Source: Saccharopolyspora kobensis (GTDB lineage: Bacteria; Actinomycetota; Actinomycetes; Mycobacteriales; Pseudonocardiaceae). From it: a DNA stretch of 64,000 nucleotides. The translations under genes and the position numbers were made by a program. Shown one piece after another: positions 17,647-27,992 of this stretch (within the stretch, counting starts at the first letter, position 1; the number at the start of each line of letters is the position of its first letter). Below the pieces are notes generated by a model. It was not told where the DNA came from. It did not search any database and was given only the letters and a program-made list of their open reading frames with translations. The DNA lies in NCBI RefSeq assembly GCF_900108315.1, contig NZ_FNVB01000004.1, forward strand, positions 248,001-312,000. Direction: 5' to 3'.

Positions 17647-18378
17647 TCACTCGGGCGCGGACGGCTTCGCCGACAGGCTCTCAGTGCCCATCTGGGCGAG
17701 CAGCTCGTCCAGGAAGCCGCCCGCTTCCTCCGCCGCCCGGCGCGGGTCGCCGTCGCGCACCGCGGTGAGCAGCGCTGTGTGCGAGACGTGCTGCTCCGGC
17801 GGGATCTCGGGGTTGAAGGTGGTCGCCACGCTGGAGGTCACCGCTTCGCGGATCCCGTCGTAGAGGGAGATCAGCACCGGGTTGTGCGAGGCCGCGACCA
17901 GGATCCGGTGGAACTCGGTGTCGGTGGTGATGACCGCTTCGCTGTCCCGGTTCCGCACGGCGGTGTCCCGCTCGGCCAGGCAGTCCGACATCTGCCTCAG
18001 CTCTTCCTCGGTGCGCGCCCGCGCGGCCAGCCGCGCGCCCTCGACCTCCAGCGCGCGCCGCACCTCCAGGATCTGCCGCAGCTCCGGCCCGCACAGCTTG
18101 CGGACCGCGCCGGAAATCTCGTTGGTGGCGCGCACGAACGTGCCGTCGCCCTGGCGGACCTCCAGCAACCCGGCGTGCGAGAGGGCGCGCACCGCTTCGC
18201 GGACGGTGTTGCGCCCGACGCCGAGCGCGGCCACCAGTTCGGCCTCGGGCGGGATCTTCTCGCCGAGCGGCCATTCCCCGGACGTCACTAGCTCGCGGAT
18301 CTGGGCGATGACCTGATCGACCAGCCCGGTCCGTTTGGCGGTGACCAAAGGCACTGACAGGTCCTTTCGTCCAAACAT
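17647..18378 (-). CDS. GntR-family regulator, FadR subfamily
   Basis: A 243-residue repressor. The winged helix is at about residues 15-80 (GEKIPPEAELVAALGVGRNT, then GTFVRATNE). The all-helical FCD ligand domain follows, with probable metal ligands in TDTEFHRILVAASHNP and EQHVSHTALL. FCD-type regulators bind carboxylic acids. The gene is divergent from an MFS transporter with 22 bases between the starts, and a FadR-type operator candidate overlaps that gap. The transporter is the likely target, so the effector may be its substrate (inference). Confidence 0.92.
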   Translation of the reverse strand: MFGRKDLSVPLVTAKRTGLVDQVIAQIRELVTSGEWPLGEKIPPEAELVAALGVGRNTVREAVRALSHAGLLEVRQGDGTFVRATNEISGAVRKLCGPELRQILEVRRALEVEGARLAARARTEEELRQMSDCLAERDTAVRNRDSEAVITTDTEFHRILVAASHNPVLISLYDGIREAVTSSVATTFNPEIPPEQHVSHTALLTAVRDGDPRRAAEEAGGFLDELLAQMGTESLSAKPSAPE

Positions 18379-18396
18379 CCTACGTTTGACATACTA
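18372..18396. promoter_or_regulatory. Candidate FadR-type operator in the GntR/MFS gap
   Basis: TTGACATACTA (18386-18396), read on the minus strand as TAGTATGTCAA, matches the FadR-subfamily consensus TNGTNNNACNA except at one position. A partly overlapping dyad CAAAC-N7-GTTTG spans 18372-18388 and covers the GntR start codon. Binding here would block both divergent promoters. Confidence 0.45.
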
Positions 18397-18400
18397 GGTC

Positions 18401-19705
18401 GTGATGTCCAGCGAGTCACGTACCCAGCACGCCCCTGACCATGTGGCTGACCAGGATGCCACCCGACTCCCCGCCGATGTGCACCCGGACGCGTTCGCGC
18501 GCGAGAACGACGGTGCCGTCGAAACCGTCAACCCGAACCGGCATCTCGCGACCGCCGGTGGCGGCCTGCTGCTCGCCGGCGTGGCGCTCGCGGCGGCGAA
18601 CATGCGCCCCGCGGTCACCAGCCTGGCGTCGGTGCTCGGCGAGGTGCGGGACTCGCTCGGTGCGTCCAGCACGTGGGCGAGCGTGGTGACGTCGGTTCCC
18701 ACGCTGTGCTTCGGCGTGGCGGGCATCGGTGCGCCGCTGCTGGCGCGGCGGATGGGCATCAACAAGGTCATCGCGCTCTCGCTGGCGGTGCTGACCGCCG
18801 CGATGCTGGTGCGGACCGTCGGCGGCCCGTGGACGGTGCTCAGCGGCACGGTCCTGGTGTGCGCTGCGATCGCGATGTGCAACGTGCTGATCCCGGTGGT
18901 GGTCAAGGAGTCGTTCCCGACCAAGGTCGGGATGGCGACCGCGCTCTACACGACGGCGATGGCCGCGGGCGGTTCGCTCGGCTCGGCTTTGACGCCGTAC
19001 CTGAACTCCTCCACCGGCAGCTGGCGGCTCGCGCTGGCCACCTGGGCCGTGGTGGCCCTGGCCGCGCTGTGCGTGTGGGTGCCCGCCACGGCCCGCCGCT
19101 CGTCGGCGCGCCAGGTGACCGCCTCCGCCGGGCCCCGGCGCTCGCTGATGCGCAGCCCGCTGGCATGGGTGATCACCGGGTACTTCGCGCTGCAGTCGCT
19201 GGTCGCCTACGTCGTGATGGGCTGGCTGCCCGAGGTGTTCAAGGGCGCCGGGATGGACGGCACCACCGCGGGCATGCTGCTCGGCCTGCTGCTGCTGGTC
19301 GGCGTGCCGATCAACATGATCCTGCCGCCGCTGGTGACCAAGACCCGCAGCCAGTCCGCCTGGGCGATCGGGCTCGCGGCGCTCAACATCATCGGCATGC
19401 TCGGCTTGCTGCTGGCGCCGATGAGCATGCCGGTCGTGTGGGCGGTGGCGATCGGCATCGGCATGAGCGCGTTCCCGCTGGCGCTGGTGCTCATCTCGCT
19501 GCGCACGGCCAACGCGGCCGACACCAGCTCGCTCTCGGCGATGTCGCAGAGCATCGGCTACCTGATCGCCTCCTTCGGCCCGTTCCTGTTCGGCGTCCTG
19601 CACGACGTGACGGGAGCCTGGTCGGCCTCCCTGGTGGTGCTGCTGGTGGTCGTCGCGGTCCAGTCGGTGTTCGGCGTGATCGCCGGCCGCCCCCGGACGG
19701 TCTGA
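18401..19705 (+). CDS. MFS transporter, CynX/NimT type
   Basis: A 434-residue (from GTG; ATG is the next codon) membrane protein with twelve predicted helices after a long hydrophilic N-terminus of about 48 residues. The first helix, AGGGLLLAGVALAAANMRPA, and the segment GVAGIGAPLLARRMGI resemble the CynX/NimT group (cyanate, 2-nitroimidazole or related exporters). The sequence does not reveal the substrate. It is divergent from a FadR-type GntR regulator that probably represses it. A strong shared terminator lies between it and gdhA. Confidence 0.88.
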   Translation: MMSSESRTQHAPDHVADQDATRLPADVHPDAFARENDGAVETVNPNRHLATAGGGLLLAGVALAAANMRPAVTSLASVLGEVRDSLGASSTWASVVTSVPTLCFGVAGIGAPLLARRMGINKVIALSLAVLTAAMLVRTVGGPWTVLSGTVLVCAAIAMCNVLIPVVVKESFPTKVGMATALYTTAMAAGGSLGSALTPYLNSSTGSWRLALATWAVVALAALCVWVPATARRSSARQVTASAGPRRSLMRSPLAWVITGYFALQSLVAYVVMGWLPEVFKGAGMDGTTAGMLLGLLLLVGVPINMILPPLVTKTRSQSAWAIGLAALNIIGMLGLLLAPMSMPVVWAVAIGIGMSAFPLALVLISLRTANAADTSSLSAMSQSIGYLIASFGPFLFGVLHDVTGAWSASLVVLLVVVAVQSVFGVIAGRPRTV

Positions 19706-19760
19706 GGTTCTCCGGACTCACCTCGCGCGGTGCGGGAAGTCCGGCAGACGGCGAACGAGA

Positions 19761-19799
19761 GGAAGGGGCCTCCGACCGGTGTGGTCGAAGGCCCCTTCC
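19761..19799. terminator. Bidirectional terminator between the MFS gene and gdhA
   Basis: GGAAGGGGCCT and AGGCCCCTTCC flank an inner CGACC/GGTCG stem, giving a long near-perfect hairpin. It lies between convergent genes and can serve both strands. Confidence 0.75.
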
Positions 19800-19863
19800 G
19801 CGTGTTCGGCTCGCGGGACTCGGCGGTTGCCCTGGTGACCGTCGAGTCCCGCGGCGCCGTGCG

Positions 19864-21300
<1,437 letters not shown>

Positions 21301-21321
21301 TCAAGATGATGCCGACCACAC

Positions 21322-21345
21322 CGCGCGGGCTGTGACGCCCGCGCG
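21322..21345 (-). terminator. Stem-loop downstream of mtr
   Basis: CGCGCGGGC pairs with GCCCGCGCG across a six-base loop in the 200-base gap between mtr and gdhA. On the minus strand it follows mtr. Confidence 0.55.
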
Positions 21346-21404
21346 ACGTGCCGTGATGGTCAGCTGTTCGGTTCTCGCTCCTCGGTTGCGTGCCGGTTCG
21401 CGTG

Positions 21405-22805
21405 CTACCGGTTCAGCGGCAGGTTGAGCAGCGCGTTCTCGATCAGCTCGGGCATGCCCGGGTGGATCCAGTACTGCCCGCGCGCCATGCTGCGCGCGTC
21501 CAGGCCGAACTGCATCGCCTGGATCAGCGGCTGGAGCAGGGTCGGTGCCTGCGGTCCGATGATGTGCGCGCCCAGCAGCAGGCCGGTGTCCGGGTCGGCG
21601 AGCAGCTTGGCGAAACCGGTGGTGTCCTCCATCGCCCAGCCGTAGGCGATGCCCGCGTAGTCCTGGACCGACGTGACGTACTCGACGCCGCGCTCCTGGG
21701 CCGTCTGCTCGGTCAGGCCGACCGAGGCGATCTGCGGTGCGGAGAACACCGCGTGCGGGACGAACCGGTGGTCGGACTCGATCGGGGTCTCCGGGTGCAG
21801 CAGGTTGTGCTGCACCACGCGCATCTCGTGGTTGGCGACGTGCTTGAGCTCGTACTCGGAGCTGATGTCGCCCATCGCCCACACGCCGTCGACCGAGGTG
21901 CGCTGGGTGGCATCGACCTTGATCTTGCCGCCGGCGGTGAGCTCCAGCCCGCCCAGCGCGGCGTCGATGAGGTCGGCGTTGGGCACCCGGCCGACCGCGA
22001 TCAGCAGCGCCTCGGCCTCCACCACCTCGGCGCCCTCCGGGCCCTCCAGGTGCAGGCGCACGAGGTCGCCCTCGTGCTCGACGGAGATCTCCTTGCGGTT
22101 GAGCCGCAGGTCCCAGCGCTGGGCGGCGAGCTCGGTGAAGCGCGCCGAGACGTCGGTGTCCTCGCTGCGCAGCACCCGGCCGGAGCGGCCGATCATGGTG
22201 ACCTCGACGCCGAGCGCGGAGAACACGTGCGCGAACTCCGCGCCGACGAACCCGGTGCCCATGATGATCATCCGGCGGGGCAGCCGCTCGAGCCGCATCA
22301 CGGTGTCGCTGGTGTAGTAGTCGACCTGGTCCAGGCCGGGGATGTCCGGGATCGCCGGCCGGCCGCCCGCGGCCACCACGAACCGGTCCGCGGTGATCGT
22401 CTCGGGGCCGTCCGCGGTCTGCACGGTCAGCTGCTTGACGCCGGTGAACCGGGCCGTGCCCTGGTAGAGCGTGACGTTCGGGTTCTCCTCGGCGCGGTAG
22501 CGCCGGCCGCCCGCGGCGATCGGGTCGATCCGGCCGAAGATCCGGTCCCGGACGTCGACCCAGCGCACGTCGTGCAGTTCCAGGTCGACGCCGAGCTTGG
22601 CACCGCTGCCCGGAGCGCTCGCCACGTCCGCGGTGTGCACGAACATCTTCGTCGGGATGCAGCCGACGTTCAGGCAGGTGCCGCCGTAGGCGTCGTTGGG
22701 GCCGATGCCCTTCTCGACGATGGCGACGTCCCAGTCGGCGAACCGGTCGTCGAGGATCGAGTTGCCGGAGCCGGAACCGATGATCACTAGGTCGAAGTGG
22801 CGCAC
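21405..22805 (-). CDS. mtr: Mycothione (mycothiol disulfide) reductase
   Basis: A 466-residue flavoprotein disulfide reductase that regenerates mycothiol, the actinobacterial thiol. The N-terminal FAD motif is IIGSGSGNSILD, and the redox disulfide is in GGTCLNVGCIPTK (Cys44, Cys49). The NADPH motif is MGTGFVGAEFAHVF, and the FAD motif VWAMGDIS follows. The C-terminal catalytic pair is in HPGMPELIENAL (His448, Glu453), the variant that marks mycothione reductase rather than lipoamide dehydrogenase. The GTG start follows AGGATGGA. The enzyme supports the actinobacterial origin. mtr also lies near the chelatase and cobO genes in M. tuberculosis. Confidence 0.93.
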   Translation of the reverse strand: MRHFDLVIIGSGSGNSILDDRFADWDVAIVEKGIGPNDAYGGTCLNVGCIPTKMFVHTADVASAPGSGAKLGVDLELHDVRWVDVRDRIFGRIDPIAAGGRRYRAEENPNVTLYQGTARFTGVKQLTVQTADGPETITADRFVVAAGGRPAIPDIPGLDQVDYYTSDTVMRLERLPRRMIIMGTGFVGAEFAHVFSALGVEVTMIGRSGRVLRSEDTDVSARFTELAAQRWDLRLNRKEISVEHEGDLVRLHLEGPEGAEVVEAEALLIAVGRVPNADLIDAALGGLELTAGGKIKVDATQRTSVDGVWAMGDISSEYELKHVANHEMRVVQHNLLHPETPIESDHRFVPHAVFSAPQIASVGLTEQTAQERGVEYVTSVQDYAGIAYGWAMEDTTGFAKLLADPDTGLLLGAHIIGPQAPTLLQPLIQAMQFGLDARSMARGQYWIHPGMPELIENALLNLPLNR

Positions 22806-22819
22806 TGGTCCATCCTGCC

Positions 22820-23836
22820 TCACGTCGAGCGGGCCGCGGTCGGCGCGCGCTGGCTTTGTCTGGCGTCGATCACTTCCAACCCGGCGACCCGCCCGGTGAT
22901 TCCGCGGTGATCTCCGGTGTTCGTCACGCCCCAGGCGTGCACCGCGCACCACAGGACTCCCAGCGCCGCATCCGCTCCGCCGAGCACACCGGTGCACACG
23001 CCCTGTGCCGCGGCGAAGCCGCCGATGCCGGACGTCCAGCGCAGCACCGCGGCGACGACCGGGCGGGTGGGCGCGCGGGCGCGCAGGCAGACCGCGTGCT
23101 GGCCCAGCGAGCTGCCACCGCCGACGATCATCACGACCAGCAGCACGACGGCGGGCGCGAACCACAGCGCCGTGGCTTCCCACCAGGCGTTCGGTGCGGT
23201 GCCGGTCAGCCAGAGCGCCAGCTCCGCGGCGCGTGCGCCGGCGACGCCCAGCCACCAGAGCAGGAGCAGGTCGCAGCTCATGCCCAGCAGTCGGCGGGGC
23301 GCGCCGACCGGGCGCGGTACCGCCGGTCCGTCGCGGGCTTCGGTCGGCACGCGGCGCAGCAGCGGTGCGCCCAGCGTGCCGAGCACCGCTCCGGTGGTGT
23401 TGGCGATGATGTCGTTGACGTCGAACACCCGGTACGGGGTCGGGAACAGGAACCACGTCCCGGTGAGCTGGGTCAGCTCGACGATCACCGACGCGGTGCC
23501 GCCGACCAGCGCCGCCGCGACCGGGCCGCGCCGCAGCAGGGCGCCGAGCGGGACGAAGAGCGCGATGTTGCAGGCGAACTGCTCCAGCAACGCTGGGTCG
23601 CCGAGACCGGCGAAGGGCCGCCACTGCGGCTCGAAGCCGCTCCCGGCGCCGGGCAGCGGAAGCAGCACGTAGCAGGCGAGCGCGGTCGCGTAGAGCAGCG
23701 CGGCGAAGCGCAGCAGCGCGACGCCCACGCGGAGCTCGCCGTGCCGCCGGTGCTCCGCGGCGACGAACGGCGCGAACAGCACCGCCGCCAGGCCGGTGGC
23801 GACCAGCACGGCGACCGAACCCGGTAGCACGCTCAT
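22820..23836 (-). CDS. VanZ-like and RDD-domain membrane protein
   Basis: A 338-residue polytopic protein. The first half is VanZ-like, with helices around VAVLVATGLAAVLFAPFVA and the conserved FDVNDIIANTTGAVLG motif near 137-152. The second half resembles an RDD domain (RRLLGMSCDLLLLWWLGVAG, then LGQHAVCLRARAP). Such two-part proteins are common in actinobacteria and of unknown function; some VanZ proteins affect glycopeptide tolerance. The ATG follows GAGGAGATCG, and TTATAA at about 23867-23872 could be part of its promoter. It ends 14 bases before mtr and probably shares its mRNA. Confidence 0.82.
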   Translation of the reverse strand: MSVLPGSVAVLVATGLAAVLFAPFVAAEHRRHGELRVGVALLRFAALLYATALACYVLLPLPGAGSGFEPQWRPFAGLGDPALLEQFACNIALFVPLGALLRRGPVAAALVGGTASVIVELTQLTGTWFLFPTPYRVFDVNDIIANTTGAVLGTLGAPLLRRVPTEARDGPAVPRPVGAPRRLLGMSCDLLLLWWLGVAGARAAELALWLTGTAPNAWWEATALWFAPAVVLLVVMIVGGGSSLGQHAVCLRARAPTRPVVAAVLRWTSGIGGFAAAQGVCTGVLGGADAALGVLWCAVHAWGVTNTGDHRGITGRVAGLEVIDARQSQRAPTAARST

Positions 23837-23930
23837 CTCGATCTCCTCGTCCGAGAACCTCCCCGCTTATAAAGAGGCGCGAAGGCCCGTTCCAGATACA
23901 TCTCGATCGAGTGATCCCCGGGCGCGAAAA

Positions 23931-23968
23931 AGCCGTGCCCGCCGCGGGAAGACCGGGCGGGCACGGCT
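23931..23968 (-). terminator. Rho-independent terminator of the PEBP-family gene
   Basis: AGCCGTGCCCGCC pairs with GGCGGGCACGGCT (13 bases). On the minus strand the stem is followed by TTTTTC, a proper U-tract. Confidence 0.85.
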
Positions 23969-23981
23969 CGGGTTCGCGGTA

Positions 23982-24527
23982 TCAGTGCTGGTAGGTGGGC
24001 GTGATCACGGCCCGGGCCAGGGTGTGGAAGGCCAGGTTGAAGCTGATCACCGCCGGGCTCGCCGCGTCGTCCGGGCCGAGCTTCTCGGCGTCCACCGCGT
24101 GCACCACGAAGTAGTAGCGGTGTGGGCGGTCGCCGGGCGGCGGGGCGGCGCCGCCGAAGGCCCGCTCGCCGAAGTCGTTGGCCACGTGGAAGGCACCGGA
24201 CGGGACGCCGTGGCCGTTGCGGTTGCCCGCGTCGGTGGCCAGCTCGGTGACGTCGGCCGGGATGTCGGCCAGCACCCAGTGCCAGAAGCCGCCGGGGATC
24301 GGCGCGTCCGGGTCGAAGCAGGTCACCACGAAGCTCTTGGTGGCCTCCGGGAAGCCCGACCAGCGCAGGTGCGGCGAGCGGTTCTGCCCGCCGGCGCCCA
24401 TCCCGTCGAAGACCTGGGCCTGCGACATCGGCTGTCCGTCGGACACGTCGTCGGAGGTGACGTCGAAGCTCGGGACCGCGGGCAGCAGCGAGTACGGATC
24501 GGGATCGATCGGGCGCTCCAGACTCAT
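23982..24527 (-). CDS. YbhB/YbcL-type phosphatidylethanolamine-binding protein
   Basis: A 181-residue cytosolic protein of the PEBP (Raf kinase inhibitor-like) family. The ligand-site landmarks are visible: [20 protein letters not shown], then [20 protein letters not shown] (the DPDAP and HW motifs), and [11 protein letters not shown]. The ATG at 24527 has GGAGGTTGC upstream. Family members bind anionic groups such as phosphate heads, but bacterial function is poorly defined. It is divergent from the carbohydrate kinase and has its own terminator. Confidence 0.92.
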   Translation of the reverse strand: MSLERPIDPDPYSLLPAVPSFDVTSDDVSDGQPMSQAQVFDGMGAGGQNRSPHLRWSGFPEATKSFVVTCFDPDAPIPGGFWHWVLADIPADVTELATDAGNRNGHGVPSGAFHVANDFGERAFGGAAPPPGDRPHRYYFVVHAVDAEKLGPDDAASPAVISFNLAFHTLARAVITPTYQH

Positions 24528-24631
24528 TGCGAGCAACCTCCATTCCTGGGACTGAGGACGATCAACGGCCAGCTTAGGGATTGCCGCGGCAGCGGGCTCG
24601 GGTGGCGCGGGGGCCACCCCCAGCAGTGATA

Positions 24632-24646
24632 TTGCATTACACGCAA
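24632..24646. promoter_or_regulatory. Palindrome upstream of the PfkB-type kinase
   Basis: TTGC-ATTACAC-GCAA lies inside a wider AT-rich imperfect dyad reaching about 24667. It is 71 bases ahead of the chosen kinase start and fits the size of an operator for a sugar-acid regulator. Confidence 0.35.
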
Positions 24647-24716
24647 CGCGAGTGTGTATTTCGCACAATCCTCGATAGGCTGTGCGGCGATGACGTGGTG
24701 GATCGAGGAGGCGGAC

Positions 24717-25682
24717 GTGGTGGAGCCGGGCCCCGAGGTGCTGTGCTTGGGGGAGACGATGTCGCTGGTCTCCCCGGCCGACCCGGTTCCCCTGGAGCAG
24801 GCGCCGGTCTTCACGCTCTCGGCGGGCGGCGCTGAGTCCAACGTCGCCATCCACCTGGCCGCGCTGGGGCACCGGGTCGGCTGGGCGAGCCGGGTCGGCG
24901 ACGACCCGCTGGGGCGCCGCATGGTCGCCGCCATCGCCGCGGCCGGCGTCGACACCGGCCTGGTCGAGGTGCGTGCGGACGCGCCCACCGGCGTCTACTT
25001 CAAGGACCCCGGGCCGCGGGGCACGCGCGTGCACTACTACCGCGCCGGATCGGCGGCGTCCACGATGGATGCGGACTTCCTGCCGGACGAGCTGCTCGAC
25101 GCGCCGCGGCTGCTGCACCTGTCCGGCATCACGCCCGCGCTCTCGGCTGGCTGCGACCGGCTGATCCGCCACCTGCTCACCCGCGATCGCCGGGCGCGGA
25201 TCACCTTCGACGTGAACTACCGCCCGGCGCTGTGGCCGGTCGAGCAGGCCGGGCCGGTGTTGCGGGAGCTCGCCCAGTTCGCCGACACCGTGTTCGTCGG
25301 GCTGGACGAGGCGAACACGCTCTGGGGCGTGGAAACTCCCGAAGAAGTGCGGGAAGTGCTGAACCGGCCGAGCGTCGTCGTGGTCAAGGACGGTGCCAAC
25401 GCCGCGCACGCGCTCGGCTCCGAGGCGGTGACCGTGCCCGCGCCGAAGGTCGAGGTCGTCGAGCCGGTGGGGGCGGGGGACGCCTTCGCCGCCGGGTTCC
25501 TCTCAGGCGTGCTGCGGGGCGCCGACGTCGCGCGCTGCCTGCGGCTCGGGCACCTGCTGGCCGCGCACAGCCTGCTCAGCACCGAGGACCACACCGCATC
25601 GCCGGATCGCGAGGACCTGGAGCGGTGGCTGGGCTGCGACGAAATGCGCTGGCGCGCATTGAGCTTCGGTTCCCGGGCCTGA
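24717..25682 (+). CDS. kdgK: PfkB-family carbohydrate kinase, KDG kinase-like
   Basis: A 321-residue ribokinase-fold enzyme. The N-terminal signature [20 protein letters not shown] and the C-terminal anion-hole motif [19 protein letters not shown] (catalytic Asp in GAGD) are both present. [20 protein letters not shown] resembles the substrate region of 2-keto-3-deoxygluconate kinases. GTG 24717 was chosen because GAGGAGG lies five bases before it; ATG 24690 is an alternative with leaderless spacing. Its neighbour encodes a 2-hydroxyacid dehydrogenase, so the pair may work in sugar-acid breakdown. The KDG assignment is probable, not certain. Confidence 0.78.
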   Translation: MVEPGPEVLCLGETMSLVSPADPVPLEQAPVFTLSAGGAESNVAIHLAALGHRVGWASRVGDDPLGRRMVAAIAAAGVDTGLVEVRADAPTGVYFKDPGPRGTRVHYYRAGSAASTMDADFLPDELLDAPRLLHLSGITPALSAGCDRLIRHLLTRDRRARITFDVNYRPALWPVEQAGPVLRELAQFADTVFVGLDEANTLWGVETPEEVREVLNRPSVVVVKDGANAAHALGSEAVTVPAPKVEVVEPVGAGDAFAAGFLSGVLRGADVARCLRLGHLLAAHSLLSTEDHTASPDREDLERWLGCDEMRWRALSFGSRA

Positions 25683-25765
25683 CGCATCAGGGGTGGTAGC
25701 AGCGGCCGCCCGGCCGACGTTGGAAGATGCCGAGCAGCTGCCGAGCATTCCCGAATGGAGTAGTC

Positions 25766-26677
25766 GTGAAGGTCCACGTTGGTCCGGTCGCTCAGCCCGA
25801 GCTGGAAGCCGCTGTCGTCGCGGCGGGTGCCGAGCTCGGCTCGGCCGCCGACGCCACCGCGCTGATCTGGTTCGGCGGCGAGCCGGAGCGGTTCGCCGAG
25901 CTCGACCACCCCGCCCTGGAGTGGGTGCAGCTGCCGTCCGCGGGCATCGAGCACTGGGCGGCGGCAGGTGCGCTGCGGGAGGGCGTGACCTTCACCTCGG
26001 CGGCGGGCGCCTTCGCGCAGACCGTCGCCGAGCACGCCCTGGGCCTGATGCTGGCCGGCGCGCGCCAGATGCACCTGATGGCGCGGGCCTCGAAGTGGTC
26101 GCGGCCGGAGGGGATGCGCGGCGTCGCCGGAGCCACCGTCGGCATCATCGGAGCCGGTGGCATCGGTGGTTCGCTGATCGAGCTGCTGCGGCCGTTCGGC
26201 GTGCGGGTGCTGGCGGTGAACCGGTCCGGCAAGCCCGTCGACGGCGCGTCCGCGACCTGGCGCTCCGACGACGTCGAGGGCGTCCGCGAGCTGCTCGCCG
26301 AATCGGACTTCGTGGTCGTCGCCGCGCCCGCCACGGCGGCGACCGCGCGGCTGATCGACGCCGCCGCGCTGGACCGGATGAAGCCCGGCGCCTGGCTGGT
26401 CAACGTCGCGCGCGGCCCGCTGGTGGACACCGAGGCGCTGGTCGCGGCGCTGGACGCGGGGCGCATCGGTGGCGCGGCGCTGGACGTCACCGACCCGGAG
26501 CCGCTGCCCGACGGGCACCCGCTGTTCCAGCACCCGCGGGCGATCATCTCGCCGCACACCGCCAACCCGAAGTCGCTGATGATCCCGGCGCTGGCCCGCC
26601 GCGTCGAGGAGAACGTCCGCCGCCGGCTGGCGGGTGAACCGCTGCTCGGCGTCGTGGACCGCAGCGCGGGGTACTGA
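25766..26677 (+). CDS. D-isomer-specific 2-hydroxyacid dehydrogenase
   Basis: A 303-residue NAD(P)-dependent oxidoreductase. The Rossmann motif is VGIIGAGGIGGSLIELL (about 124-140). The catalytic triad is in NVARGPLVDTEAL (Arg), DVTDPEPLP (Glu) and SPHTANP (His). The order and spacing match GhrA/phosphoglycerate dehydrogenase relatives, and the TANP variant after the histidine is common in actinobacterial members. GTG 25766 follows GGAG. It lies 83 bases after the kinase gene on the same strand. It could reduce glyoxylate or hydroxypyruvate; the substrate is inferred only. Confidence 0.87.
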   Translation: MKVHVGPVAQPELEAAVVAAGAELGSAADATALIWFGGEPERFAELDHPALEWVQLPSAGIEHWAAAGALREGVTFTSAAGAFAQTVAEHALGLMLAGARQMHLMARASKWSRPEGMRGVAGATVGIIGAGGIGGSLIELLRPFGVRVLAVNRSGKPVDGASATWRSDDVEGVRELLAESDFVVVAAPATAATARLIDAAALDRMKPGAWLVNVARGPLVDTEALVAALDAGRIGGAALDVTDPEPLPDGHPLFQHPRAIISPHTANPKSLMIPALARRVEENVRRRLAGEPLLGVVDRSAGY

Positions 26678-27071
26678 CCCCGTTCGGGCAGGTCAGCGGT
26701 TCCCGCTGCGGGCTCGTCGCGGATATTCGGATTCGTCCACATTGGAGTGGTGGAATCGGTGGCCGGATGATCGGTGTCCGGAATCGCAAAAGGCCTATCG
26801 GAGGATTGACAAACCTCCGGGTGTCATGAGTGGGAATACGCAATTTCCGGCAGTGGAAAGACCTTGCGTATTGAAGTCCTATTTGGACAGTTCTGGTCCG
26901 CCATTAGAGTGGATATTTTCCGGAATTTCCACTCGAACGGGTTGTGCAGGTTGGTGCGACTGTATCCAACAGCGGGTCGTGATCCTCTTTCTAATGGACA
27001 CTTTGGGCGAGCCGGAGACGGCGGGTCGAAACCGCGGCCCGCCGGGAGGCTCCGGGGGAGGAGGCAACGAC
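26678..27071 (+). promoter_or_regulatory. AT-rich upstream region and promoter of the first trypsin gene
   Basis: This 394-base gap is clearly poorer in G and C than its surroundings. TTGGAC (26883-26888), a 16-base spacer and TAGAGT (26905-26910) form a good sigma-70-like promoter about 160 bases before the protease ATG. Just after it, ATATTTTCCGGA (26913-26924) nearly matches a site upstream of the second trypsin gene. CGGAGG/CCTCCG (26799-26819) brackets a TTGACA. No credible gene was seen. Confidence 0.45.
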
Positions 27072-27878
27072 ATGGCGGACACTCGGAGCCGGGTGTGGTC
27101 GGTGGCCGGACTGCTGGCGGCGGCGACGTTGTCGTCGGGACTGCTGGCCTCGGCGGCCGGTGCGGCGGAATCCGGAACCGCGGAGACCGCGGCGCCCCCC
27201 ATCGTCGGGGGTGAGCCGGCCAAGATCGCCGACCACCCCTGGGTGGTGTACCTGACCGACACCCAGGGCAACCAGTTCTGCGGCGGCACCGTCGCGAAGG
27301 CCAACAAGATCATCACCGCGGCGCACTGCGTCAGCGGCGACAAGCCCGACGCGGTCCAGGTCGTCGCGGGCCGGGAGAGCAAGCAGAACACCGATGGCAC
27401 GGTCGCGAAGGTGACCGGCATCTGGGTGCACCCGCAGTACCAGGACGCCAACAGCGGTTCGGACGTCGCGGTGCTCACCCTGGGCCAGGACCTGCCGCAG
27501 CAGCCGCTGGCGGTGGCGTCCAAGGACGACTCGGCGCTCTACGAGGCGGGCAAGACGGCCGGCGTGCTCGGCTGGGGGGCCACCGCGGAGGGCGGCGAGG
27601 CGTCGGAGACCCTGCAGAAGGCGGAGGTCCCGCTGACCAGCGATGCCGACTGCCAGAAGGCCTACCCGCAGTACAAGGCGGAGGCCATGGTGTGCGCCGG
27701 GTTCCCGGAGGGCGGCGTGGACAGCTGCCAGGGCGACTCGGGCGGACCGCTGGTGGTGGAGAACAAGCTGGTCGGCATCGTCTCGACCGGCAACGGCTGC
27801 GCCCGGCCGAACGCACCGGGCATCTACACCCGCGTGGCCGCCTACCACGACGACGTGCAGAAGCAGCTGGATTCCTGA
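27072..27878 (+). CDS. Secreted trypsin-like serine protease A
   Basis: A 268-residue S1-family protease with a signal peptide (VAGLLAAATLSSGLLASAAG) and a short propeptide ending before IVGG (44-47), the new N-terminus after activation. The catalytic triad is His85 (AAHC), Asp131 (SDVAVL) and Ser223 (GDSGGP). Asp217, six residues before the serine, sets trypsin-like specificity for Arg or Lys. Cysteines in FCGG/AAHC, DC/VCAG and DSC/GC give the usual disulfides. A GGAGGAGG RBS precedes the ATG. A close paralogue of equal length lies at 31675-32481. Such enzymes act outside the cell on proteins. Confidence 0.95.
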   Translation: MADTRSRVWSVAGLLAAATLSSGLLASAAGAAESGTAETAAPPIVGGEPAKIADHPWVVYLTDTQGNQFCGGTVAKANKIITAAHCVSGDKPDAVQVVAGRESKQNTDGTVAKVTGIWVHPQYQDANSGSDVAVLTLGQDLPQQPLAVASKDDSALYEAGKTAGVLGWGATAEGGEASETLQKAEVPLTSDADCQKAYPQYKAEAMVCAGFPEGGVDSCQGDSGGPLVVENKLVGIVSTGNGCARPNAPGIYTRVAAYHDDVQKQLDS

Positions 27879-27892
27879 TCCGGTGAGGATGT

Positions 27893-27921
27893 GGCCGGGG
27901 CGCGGCGGGAGCGCCCCGGCC
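27893..27921 (+). terminator. Terminator after protease A
   Basis: GGCCGGGGCGC pairs perfectly with GCGCCCCGGCC across a seven-base loop, 15 bases after the protease stop. Confidence 0.75.
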
Positions 27922-27992
27922 GCATCGCGTCCCGGCCGAGCGGAGTGCGGGACGTGCCGTCGTCGTCGGCTACGCGATGGCAGGATCAGCAC

